DNA from: CAWBRT01 sp963832365
GTDB taxonomy: Bacteria; Acidobacteriota; Terriglobia; Terriglobales; Acidobacteriaceae
Assembly (NCBI GenBank): GCA_963832365.1
Contig: CAWHUL010000025.1
Span: forward strand, 186,001-250,000
Direction of reading: 5' to 3'
DNA: 64,000 nt
The notes beneath the pieces are model-generated. The model worked only from the letters and a program-made list of their open reading frames with translations. It made no database searches and was not told the origin of the DNA. A program made the position numbers and the translations under genes. Below are positions 44,496 to 52,203 of the stretch, one piece after another (position 1 is the first letter of the stretch; each line of letters begins with the position of its first letter).

Positions 44496-46073
44496 TTAGC
44501 GATTGATGTACGACAGATAAGGGATTCCGACCAGGAGCAGCGTGCTCAGGAAGATCGCGCCGAAGATTGCGCCCTGAAGCCAGAAATCTTTGCGCGAAAT
44601 ATAGCCGCTCGCATAGTAGATCGGGGCCGCGCCGCATGCGTAAGGGGTAATGACTCCCTGGAGTGCCAGCGAGAAGCACAGCAGCATGGCAAAACTTCTT
44701 ACGGGCATGCCGGGAATAGTCATTCCTGCCACCAACAGCATCGGCAGGACTCCCACCGCCTGCGAGGTGAGATTGGCGAACATGTAGTGGACGACGTAAT
44801 AGAGCGCTACCAGGGCCGCCATGATTATCACAGGCGCTAAGCCTGTCAGGTGCGACGCAACCAGTTTGGCGAACCAGCCAACGAATCCGACTCTGTTCAA
44901 CCCATCAGCCAGGCTGACCAGAGTGCCGAACCACACCAGGACACTCCAGGCAGCTTTGTTGGAGAGAATGTCGTCCCAGGTGACGATTCGGCATACCACC
45001 ATCAACCCGGTGGCCATCAGGGCCACGGCTGTGGTGTCCACGATCTTCGTCCCGAAGATCCAGAAAGTGAGCGCACAGCCGACGATCAGCCCCAGGCCGA
45101 TTTCCCGCCACGAAATCTTGCCCATCTCCGTCAGTTGTTTCCCGGCCCACACGGGGACTTCCGTGCTGGACTTGATTTCAGGCGGATAGATTTTATAGAT
45201 GAGATAGGGCAAGACGCTCAACAGAATCAATGCCATCGGCAGAAAACCGATGAACCATTGTGTCCAGCTGATCTCGACCTTGGCGAGTTTCCGTACGATT
45301 TCCAAGGAAAAAGCGTTGGTCGCCAACCCGGTGGCGAAGGTGGCGGCGGTGACGCTGGTGGAACACAAAGCCACCCACATGACGTAACTGCCGAGCTTGC
45401 GCGCCGTCTCCCCAGGGAAGGAACCGTACAGAGGCGGGATATTTCGGATAATTGGGAAGATGGTCCCTCCGCTGCGGGCGGTGTTGGAGGGAGTTGCCGG
45501 AGCCAAAACCAGATCGGCCAGCATGATGGCGTATCCCAGGCCGAGCGTTTTGGAACCCAAAGTCTTAACCAGACCCAAGGCGATCCGCCGGCCCAGTCCC
45601 GTCTTCTCATAGCCGGTGGAGAACATGAAGGCGGAGAAGATCAGCCAGACGGTGCCGTTTGAGAAACCCGACAGCGCCCAGGCAACGGATGGGCCGGGTT
45701 TGGGGTTGACCAGGCCCAGTACCGTGGCTACGCCCACACCGACGAATCCGACCGCTGCTGCCGGGAGAGGCTCGATGATAGTTCCGGCTATAACGCCGCA
45801 AAACACCGCGAAGAAAGCCCATGCACTGAACGTGAGACCCGCCGGCACGGGAATCAACACGATTATGATCGCGATGAAAACCGGTGCGAGAGCCATCCAC
45901 AGGCTCATCGCCGGTTTCTTCGCCGCAGGCGGTGTGACTGGCGCCGGGGCCATCACCGCCTGGGCGCCTGCACCTGATTGATTCGTAGTAGTAACTTGGC
46001 TTTTGCCGCATGCGGGACAGATGCTGCTTTCGTTCCGCAGGGGCGCTCCGCAAAAAACACACAACTGTGCCAT
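44496..46073 (-). CDS. DASS-type carboxylate transporter with N-terminal zinc ribbon
   Basis: 525 residues. The first ~25 residues form a zinc ribbon (CVFCGAPLRNESSICPACGK, two CxxC knuckles), followed by a proline/alanine linker to about 55 and then about 12 membrane segments. Transporter motifs: SGFSNGTVWLIFSAFMFSTG, YEKTGLGRRIALGLVKTLG, TPSNTARSGGTIFP and GVITPYACGAAPIYYASGYI. Apart from the ribbon it is close to the transporter at 41915-43405. The ribbon would be cytoplasmic and might regulate or tether the transporter. Confidence 0.88.
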   Translation of the reverse strand: MAQLCVFCGAPLRNESSICPACGKSQVTTTNQSGAGAQAVMAPAPVTPPAAKKPAMSLWMALAPVFIAIIIVLIPVPAGLTFSAWAFFAVFCGVIAGTIIEPLPAAAVGFVGVGVATVLGLVNPKPGPSVAWALSGFSNGTVWLIFSAFMFSTGYEKTGLGRRIALGLVKTLGSKTLGLGYAIMLADLVLAPATPSNTARSGGTIFPIIRNIPPLYGSFPGETARKLGSYVMWVALCSTSVTAATFATGLATNAFSLEIVRKLAKVEISWTQWFIGFLPMALILLSVLPYLIYKIYPPEIKSSTEVPVWAGKQLTEMGKISWREIGLGLIVGCALTFWIFGTKIVDTTAVALMATGLMVVCRIVTWDDILSNKAAWSVLVWFGTLVSLADGLNRVGFVGWFAKLVASHLTGLAPVIIMAALVALYYVVHYMFANLTSQAVGVLPMLLVAGMTIPGMPVRSFAMLLCFSLALQGVITPYACGAAPIYYASGYISRKDFWLQGAIFGAIFLSTLLLVGIPYLSYINR

Positions 46074-46357
46074 AAGGACTCCGTTAGTAGCTGGGTTTCG
46101 ACTGAAACTCTAGCATTTCCCGGCTGGTTGCAGAAGTGCTTTGTTACCGTGACCTCAGACTGTCGAGCACGGCAGATTCAAACCTGATCAAGATGGGGGA
46201 GTCGGAGCACGATCCGGCGGTACTATTTTTCGCTCTTTTGCTCGTGGGCGCGGCACTCCAGCCAGAGCGCAGGATGCCAGGAAGAGGTTGAGATTACCGG
46301 GGAGACAACCTGCTATCATCAACAGCCAAAAGGCAATCAGCAAGGAGAACGATCATC

Positions 46358-47239
46358 ATGCGCATTGGCTTCATCGGGCTCGGCCTGATGGGAACCCCAT
46401 TAGCTAGCAACATCCTTAAAAGTTTCGAACTCACTGTCTGGAACCGCACCGGAGCAAAGATGGAGCCCTTGCTCGCCGCTGGGGCCGTCCAGGCCGAGAG
46501 CATCGGTCAGCTGACTCGGTGGTCCGACGTGGTTATTACCATGCTCACCGACGCCGCGGCATCGGAATCCGTGATCTGCGGCAAGGACGGCGTTCTGGAC
46601 CATGCCAGACCGGGGTTGATCGTCATCGATATGGGCTCGATCGCTCCGGAGATGTCGCGCTCGATTGCCAAACGCGCGAAGCAGCGCGGGGTTGCAATGC
46701 TCGACGCGCCCGTCACCGGTAATCCGAAGGTGGCCGAGGCCGGGAAACTTGGCGTCATGATTGGCGGCGAGAAGGAGACGGTGGATCAGGTCCGACCTCT
46801 TCTTGAGAAGCTGTCGGCGGTGATCGTCCACGCCGGTCCCTCGGGCGCAGGTTCCACGCTCAAGCTTATCAACAATCTGATTATGGGCGTCGCAATCGAG
46901 GCCGTCGCGGAGGCGCTCGTCCTGGCCAGAAAAGCGGGAATCGATCCTGATTGCGTCCGGCAGATCACCAGCGTCGGGGGCGCGCGCACTGGAGCGATGG
47001 AGACACGTGGGTCACGCATGGTCGCCCACGATTTCTCGCCCCATTTCTCAACCGACAACATGCACAAGGACCTCTCGACGGCCCTCAAACTCGCGGACTC
47101 CGTGGGAGCGGTGGCGCCGGCCGCCTCGGCGGCCTTGGAGGTGCTCCGCACTGCCCGCGAGCAAGGCAAGGGCAGCCTGGATTCTGCCGTTGTCTATACG
47201 GTCATTGAGCAGCTCTGCGGCCTCAGCCCGAAACGATGA
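46358..47239 (+). CDS. NAD(P)-dependent beta-hydroxyacid dehydrogenase (HIBADH family)
   Basis: 293 residues. Rossmann start MRIGFIGLGLMGTPLASNIL with GxGxxG; WNRT after beta-2 suggests NADP preference in this family; MLDAPVTGNPKVAEAGKLGV is the substrate-binding region; Lys in GAGSTLKLINNLIMG is the catalytic lysine. FSTDNMHKDLSTALKLAD is the usual C-terminal helix motif. Candidates are 3-hydroxyisobutyrate dehydrogenase, tartronate semialdehyde reductase or glyoxylate/succinic semialdehyde reductase. AAGGAG precedes the ATG. The next gene, a TPP carboligase-type enzyme, could make its substrate. Confidence 0.87.
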   Translation: MRIGFIGLGLMGTPLASNILKSFELTVWNRTGAKMEPLLAAGAVQAESIGQLTRWSDVVITMLTDAAASESVICGKDGVLDHARPGLIVIDMGSIAPEMSRSIAKRAKQRGVAMLDAPVTGNPKVAEAGKLGVMIGGEKETVDQVRPLLEKLSAVIVHAGPSGAGSTLKLINNLIMGVAIEAVAEALVLARKAGIDPDCVRQITSVGGARTGAMETRGSRMVAHDFSPHFSTDNMHKDLSTALKLADSVGAVAPAASAALEVLRTAREQGKGSLDSAVVYTVIEQLCGLSPKR

Positions 47240-47322
47240 TCACCGATAGATCGCCTTCACCAATCATCGGGGGTCCCGAGTTCCTCGCCCATATAGGACT
47301 TTAAGGAAGGAGTGCTTAGCAG

Positions 47323-48999
47323 ATGAATGAGATAACGGGTGCGCAGGTTCTTGCGGAGATGTTGCAGGGCTACGGGGTTACTCACATGTTCATGGTGCCG
47401 GCCATACTGCGCCGGACCTTGCTCGAAATCGAGCGACGGACGAAGATCCAAGTGATCCGTACCCACGGCGAGAAATCCGCCGCCTACATGGCCGACGGCT
47501 ACGCCCGCGCCTCGGGCCGGCCCGGCGTTTGCGCGGCCCAGGTGATTGGGGCTCTCAACCTTGCTGCCGGCTTGCGCGACGCCTGGCTCGCGCATTCGCC
47601 AGTCATTGCTTTCACAGGGGGACGTGATCCCAAGACCAACTTCAAGAAAGCCTACCAAGAGGTCGACGACATTCCCTCGTTCGCGCCGGTGACGAAGTTC
47701 AACGCCACCGTCGATGCGGTCGAGCGCTTCCCCGACATGCTGCGTCAGGCCTTCCGTGTTGCCGTTTCGGGGACGCCGGGACCGGTGCATCTGCAATTCC
47801 GCGGCAACGAGGGCCAGATCGATGGCGAGTCGGCGGCAATGCAGCCGCTGTGCGAGGACCTCTATAGCCACGTACCTCCCTTCCGTCCGGAGCCTGAACT
47901 GAGCAGCATTCTCGCCGCACTGGAATTGTTGCAGAAGGCGGAGCGGCCGCTTATCGTTGCGGGCGGTGGCGTGCGCTGGTCCGGCGCCCAGAAGGAAGTG
48001 GCGGCGCTTGCCGAAGTTCTGGGCATCCCTGTCGCTACCTCGCTCAATGGCAAAGGCACTATTCCGGGCTGCCATCCGCTGTCGGTCGGGGTCATGGGAA
48101 CCTATTCCCGCGAAAGCGCCAACCGCGTGGTGCAGCAGGCTGATCTTATTTTCTACATTGGCAGCGAAGCCGGCGGCATGACCACAAACTTTTGGAGCGT
48201 GCCGGCGGTGGGCGTTCCAACCATTCAGGTCGACATCAATCCGGAGGTACTCGGCCGCAACTATCCGCTGAAGGCGGCAATTTGCGGGGACGTGAAAGCG
48301 ACCATGCTGCGCATGCTCGAACACGCGGATCGCTCCACGGCCAAGCGGCGTCTGTCTTGGAACGAGACCTTCAGCTCGATCTGCCGCGAATGGTACGCAA
48401 AGTACCAGCCATTTCTGGAATCAAATGCCGTACCGATTCGTCCGGAATGTATCTGCCACGAATTGACGAAGCATATGCCGGACGACGCCATCGTCCTTGC
48501 GGACACCGGCCACGCGGGCATGTGGATGGGTGGTATGTACGATACGCGCACCAACACGCAAAGCTATCTCCGCAGCTCTGGACATCTCGGCTGGGCTTTT
48601 TCGGCCGGGCTCGGAGCCAAGTGCGCCTGCCCGAACCGCCCGGTAGTGGTCTTCACAGGCGATGCCGGCTTCTGGTACCACATCGCCGAGATCGAGACTG
48701 CCGCGCGCCGCGGCATCAACACGGTAACCGTTGTCAACAACAATGGCGGCGGCAATCAGTCGAAGCCCGGCTTCGACCGCGTATACGGCGGCCAACAAAG
48801 CGATTGGGCACGTAAGATTTGGACTTTTAGCAAGGTTAATTTCGCCCGTATCGCCGAGGAAATGGGCGCGGTCGGCATTCGCGTTGAAGACCCTAAAGAG
48901 TTCCCCGGAGCCCTGCAACGAGCGCTAAAGGCCGATCGCCCGGTTGTCATTGATGTCGTGACCGACATAGAGGTGCTGGCGCCACCCCCGGTGAAGTAG
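47323..48999 (+). CDS. TPP-dependent acetolactate synthase-like enzyme
   Basis: 558 residues with the three domains of the AHAS/benzoylformate decarboxylase family. PYR domain: EMLQGYGVTHMFMVPAILRR and TKIQVIRTHGEKSAAYMADG, where the Glu activates the cofactor. Middle domain: AERPLIVAGGGVRWSGAQKE. TPP domain: VVFTGDAGFWYHIAEIETAA ending in NNN, the GDG-NN type diphosphate/Mg2+ motif. The catalytic Glu argues against glyoxylate carboligase, which has Val there. AAGGAAGGAG precedes the ATG. Together with the upstream dehydrogenase it suggests carboligation or decarboxylation of a 2-oxoacid; the substrate is unknown. Confidence 0.86.
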   Translation: MNEITGAQVLAEMLQGYGVTHMFMVPAILRRTLLEIERRTKIQVIRTHGEKSAAYMADGYARASGRPGVCAAQVIGALNLAAGLRDAWLAHSPVIAFTGGRDPKTNFKKAYQEVDDIPSFAPVTKFNATVDAVERFPDMLRQAFRVAVSGTPGPVHLQFRGNEGQIDGESAAMQPLCEDLYSHVPPFRPEPELSSILAALELLQKAERPLIVAGGGVRWSGAQKEVAALAEVLGIPVATSLNGKGTIPGCHPLSVGVMGTYSRESANRVVQQADLIFYIGSEAGGMTTNFWSVPAVGVPTIQVDINPEVLGRNYPLKAAICGDVKATMLRMLEHADRSTAKRRLSWNETFSSICREWYAKYQPFLESNAVPIRPECICHELTKHMPDDAIVLADTGHAGMWMGGMYDTRTNTQSYLRSSGHLGWAFSAGLGAKCACPNRPVVVFTGDAGFWYHIAEIETAARRGINTVTVVNNNGGGNQSKPGFDRVYGGQQSDWARKIWTFSKVNFARIAEEMGAVGIRVEDPKEFPGALQRALKADRPVVIDVVTDIEVLAPPPVK

Positions 49000-49025
49000 G
49001 GTTTCATCATCACTGCATGTTATGG

Positions 49026-49059
49026 CGGCTTCTGGCGGGAACTTCCCAAACAGAAGCCG
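49026..49059. terminator. Inverted repeat between convergent genes
   Basis: CGGCTTCTG (49026-49034) and CAGAAGCCG (49051-49059) form a perfect 9-bp stem with a 16-base loop, midway between two convergent stop codons. There is no T-run on either side, so it may only pause polymerase or protect 3' ends. Confidence 0.4.
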
Positions 49060-49081
49060 GTCAGCGATGATCTGCCAGATT

Positions 49082-50242
49082 CTATGCCAAAGTGGCGAGC
49101 AGTCCCGCCATTAGTCGTCCCCGGTCCACGAGACTGGCGATTTCGATGTGTTCATTCAGCGTGTGAAGGCCTTCTCCTTGCACCCCAAGGCCGTCCAGCG
49201 ATGGTATTCCCATGCTGCCGGTAAAGTTGCAGTCAGATCCGCCGCCATCCATCACACCAGGAAGGTCAATGTTCATTGATTTCGCGAGCGTGCGCGCAGA
49301 TTCATACAAAGCCATGGTGCCCGCATCCGGTTCCCATACGGGCCGTGTCACGCCTCGGGTCACAATGAACGAGGGCGAGGTTAGTGCCATCATCCGAGCG
49401 ACTCCGCCATCGAGGTCCTCCTGCCGCTTAGCCATACTGAGCACCTCGCAGGTGCACTCGGATGGAACGCAGTTGACCCATTGGCCGCCCCGCAGAACCC
49501 CAACGCTGAACGTGCAATCTGCACTGGTCATGCCTTCAATCTGGGGAATCTTTTCAATCATCTCTCGGATCGCCGAACGCCCCTTGGAAAGCAATGTGCT
49601 GATGCCAGCATGATTTGAAGCCCCCAGAGCGGTAACGCGGAATCTTGCAATGGCGTATCGACCCGTTACCACTCCGCCGTTCGGTCGAGCAGGCTCGGGC
49701 AAAAGCACATATTTGTGGCGCGCTGCTTCTGCTTCAACCAGGTCTCGCGTGCTCGGGCTGCCGACTTCTTCATCGCTATTGAGCAGCACGGTCACGGGAA
49801 GCGCTGTGGGAACCGATGCACGGCTCAATTGGCGGATGGCCTCGAGTACCAGGAAAACACCTGCTTTCATGTCCTGAATTCCAGGTCCCCAGCAATGCAC
49901 GTCATCTCTACGCCACGGGAGCAGGGCCAGCGTTCCGATGGCATGCACCGTATCCAGGTGTCCCAGGACTAGAACACCAGGCTCCTCCGCCTTCGGATGA
50001 GAGAAACTGATCCGCATGCAGTCCCCAAATCCTTGGCGTCCGGGAATACGTTCAACACGCCCACCAGCAAGCAGGAAGTCGCGACCCACAATGTCCATAA
50101 CCCGATTGACTGCCGAGGCGTCATACGTCGGGCTCTCACATTCCACCCAGGGACGCAACCCTGCGAGCATCGCCTCCGTATCGAAAGGCAAACGGTTTAA
50201 ATCAACACTCCTGGCCTGCTTAGCTACGGCTTGAGATTCCAT
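49082..50242 (-). CDS. M20 family metallopeptidase (glutamate carboxypeptidase-like)
   Basis: 386 residues. Zinc ligands: VLVLGHLDTVHAIGTL (His, Asp catalytic), CWGPGIQDMKAGVFLVLEAI (bridging Asp), LLNSDEEVGSPSTRDLVE (catalytic Glu-Glu), the conserved LLPEPA position, and GLHTLNEHIEI (last His). A lid dimerisation domain lies between (ALGASNHAGI, NCVPSECTCEVL). The pattern matches carboxypeptidase G2-type enzymes that cut C-terminal glutamate or acylated amino acids. No signal peptide, so cytoplasmic. AGGAG precedes the ATG. Confidence 0.88.
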   Translation of the reverse strand: MESQAVAKQARSVDLNRLPFDTEAMLAGLRPWVECESPTYDASAVNRVMDIVGRDFLLAGGRVERIPGRQGFGDCMRISFSHPKAEEPGVLVLGHLDTVHAIGTLALLPWRRDDVHCWGPGIQDMKAGVFLVLEAIRQLSRASVPTALPVTVLLNSDEEVGSPSTRDLVEAEAARHKYVLLPEPARPNGGVVTGRYAIARFRVTALGASNHAGISTLLSKGRSAIREMIEKIPQIEGMTSADCTFSVGVLRGGQWVNCVPSECTCEVLSMAKRQEDLDGGVARMMALTSPSFIVTRGVTRPVWEPDAGTMALYESARTLAKSMNIDLPGVMDGGGSDCNFTGSMGIPSLDGLGVQGEGLHTLNEHIEIASLVDRGRLMAGLLATLA

Positions 50243-50459
50243 TTTTTTACTTCTCCTGGCTTGGCAGTGGGCTTGGTCACCGCGTCCGATTTCTGCCGAT
50301 GATGACAGAAGTCACTTCGCAAGTCTTTCAATGACACCGGCTGCAAAGGCGGCGCTTCGATGCGCTCGTACTCTGCTCTCACCATGTGCATTGTGAACAG
50401 CGCGACAGCTTACCACGGGTCCGACGGAAGAGAAATATATATATTTCTAAAACGCGTGT

Positions 50460-50752
50460 CTGAGCACTACCTTCGCCCTCATTCGGGCGCTGGAAGAGCC
50501 GGTTAGGACGTTGACATTCTTGATCGCGTCAACTGCTGCTCGCATTTCGGAAGCGCTTGGATTGAAAAACAAGATTTGGCTGGTACAATTTGCGGCACAG
50601 CGCCGCAACATTTTGGTCGCATTCCGAAAAGGACGGTCAAGCTCGTCCAATCTGTGTTGCGCCACGCGAACCCGAGCACGACCCCGAAATTGTATGCGCA
50701 GACCCCCAGGCAGAACTCATTGCGTCGCAGGGGCGCTATATTGCAGCGATGG
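50460..50752 (+). pseudogene. Tyrosine recombinase (integrase) catalytic-domain remnant
   Basis: One frame reads RALEEPVRTLTFLIASTAAR then ISEALGLK, the start of a phage integrase catalytic domain including the first catalytic Arg. Another frame about 100 bp on reads VKLVQSVLRHANPSTTPKLY then AQTPRQ, the C-terminal box with the HxxxR-like region and the nucleophilic Tyr. About 80 residues that should separate them are missing and the frames differ, so this is a decayed fragment. It ends 110 bp before a tRNA-Val 3' fragment, the usual target of such enzymes. Confidence 0.68.
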
Positions 50753-50861
50753 CGAAGCGCCCGAAACGGGTCACAAAAACCAAGCTTCCAAAAACTTCAA
50801 CGGGTTAATAGCGGGTTGGGCGGGGTAGGCAAAAAACGGTCGCAAACTACTGAAAATAATA

Positions 50862-50911
50862 TGGTAGGCACGTGGGGACTCGAACCCCAGACCTCTACCG
50901 TGTCAAGGTCT
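50862..50911 (-). tRNA. 3' half of a tRNA-Val(GAC) gene (attachment-site remnant)
   Basis: Minus strand: anticodon loop TTGACAC with GAC anticodon (complement of 50902-50904), 3' anticodon stem GGTAG, variable AGGTC, T-arm TGGGG-TTCGAGT-CCCCA with a perfect 5-bp stem, acceptor 3' strand CGTGCCT, discriminator A and encoded CCA. Nothing matching the D-arm or 5' acceptor strand is found upstream, and the 5' side of the anticodon stem only partly pairs. It is thus a tRNA 3' half as left by integration, not a working tRNA. Confidence 0.72.
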
Positions 50912-51003
50912 GTTTAACCAGTACTTACAAAAACTTACATGGCACGGGTCGCAAACGTAAGTCATTGGAAAGACACATAGATCACAATAAGGACCTTCTT
51001 ATT
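50898..51003 (+). repeat. 106-bp direct repeat, copy A (starts in the tRNA anticodon sequence)
   Basis: Aligns without gaps to 60365-60470; by eye roughly three quarters of positions match. Shared blocks include CCGTGTCAAGGTCT, TTAACCA, CACGGGTCGCAAA, TAAGTC, TGGAAA and CACAATAAG. The first 13 bases are the anticodon-loop part of the tRNA-Val fragment. Confidence 0.72.
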
Positions 51004-51726
51004 GTGCATGAACTGTGCATGGGAATGTCCGGCCCTGCACAGTGAATATCTCATCTTGCATCGGTACCGTGCACAGCCGGAATCATGCCCCTAAACAAGT
51101 AGCGGGAGCCGCGTCACGCTTACGAGCCATGATGGTATTCAGCATCTCGCAGTCAACGCACAGGGCTTCCAACTTCCCAGAACGCGACTTCTAGCTCGCG
51201 TCGACAGACTATATTAAACAGACCCCGGCGCCGTCGAAGTATTCTCATCACGGGATGGCGGATCGGTACTCGCGCAACGTTCCCACCAACAACCTGCCAA
51301 GTGGTTCTTGTGATCCTGGCGAACGAGCGGAGAAGCGGCCTGGTCTCTATCCCAAGCGCCACTGAATCCAGCGCACCTTGTCATTCCCGGCGGAGTTACA
51401 TCACAATTTCCCATTGTGAAACCCTGATAGTCAATCCCTATTCCTGTTGGCACTATTAGGCCATTGATGACAAATCGTGAGTAGCTCAAACTTGCCGTGA
51501 CCTCACACAGCAGCTCACGGCCTGATCATCGCTGCAACCGCGTTGCTCTCGCCTTGCAGTTCACGAAGTGATTTCTCCGAAGGATGTATTTTTTCCCCGG
51601 ACACGCCTAGTTCCTTTTAGCAGGCTTCTTGTAGTTGCACTTCACAGATTTAGGGGCAAGGAGTTTGAGCTGTCGAGTCTCGTAGTCTCTGAGCCAAACA
51701 GTCGCCGGTTTACCGAGGAGGTCGCA
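51004..51726. other. Gene-poor stretch after the repeat
   Basis: About 720 bp without a convincing gene. A 91-codon minus-strand open frame (51214-51489) has several Cys and Trp but no ribosome site or recognisable fold. Short GTGCAT/TGCACAG motifs recur between 51000 and 51080. The last 150 bp must carry the promoter of the following exported protein. Confidence 0.4.
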
Positions 51727-52203
51727 ATGTTCGCGACGAGGAATCGTTGTGTCGTAGGCGTTTTGCTGCTGCTCTTGTGCATGCCCTATGCGCACGCTGC
51801 CGGAGGGTCGCAGGTGTCGGGCCAGTACCGCATCGTGGACGCGGTGAGCCAACGTCACCTTGTACAGGTCACAGTGCAGGTTCTCCTGATCAATCACAGC
51901 GACTCGGAAATCTCACTGCAAAACCCAGCCCTGCGCTACGGCTCGTCGCGGCTGCAGCCGACGCTGAAGCCTGACGCGATTGTTCTTCCGCCAAGGGGTA
52001 CAGCGGTGTTTGTGCGGAAGATCACGGTGAGAGCGCAAGCATACGAAGCCTGGACGCACATGGCGCCACTTGCCCTGTCCTTCAATTCCAGAGCGTCTGC
52101 CGGAGAGCCAACCGGGCGCGCCATTCTCTTGCGCGCGGCACATCCCGCGCGCCACTTGCAAGCCCAGCCGCAACCGCGGCCGACCGGAGGACTGCGGCCG
52201 TGA
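51727..52203 (+). CDS. Small exported hypothetical protein
   Basis: 158 residues from ATG 51727, preceded by GAGGAGGTCGCA; an upstream in-frame start lacks a site. A clear signal peptide (CVVGVLLLLLCMPYAHA) is followed by a beta-rich domain (SGQYRIVDAVSQRHLVQVTV, QVLLINHSDSEISLQ, VLPPRGTAVFVRKITV) of immunoglobulin-like appearance and a proline/arginine-rich end. Not recognised. Its TGA overlaps the GTG of the giant protein, so the two are co-translated and may be a secretion or assembly pair. Confidence 0.66.
   Translation: MFATRNRCVVGVLLLLLCMPYAHAAGGSQVSGQYRIVDAVSQRHLVQVTVQVLLINHSDSEISLQNPALRYGSSRLQPTLKPDAIVLPPRGTAVFVRKITVRAQAYEAWTHMAPLALSFNSRASAGEPTGRAILLRAAHPARHLQAQPQPRPTGGLRP

Noticed and set aside
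47323..48999. Glyoxylate carboligase assignment for the TPP enzyme
   Set aside because: The cofactor-activating glutamate is present (THGEKSAAY); glyoxylate carboligase has a valine there.
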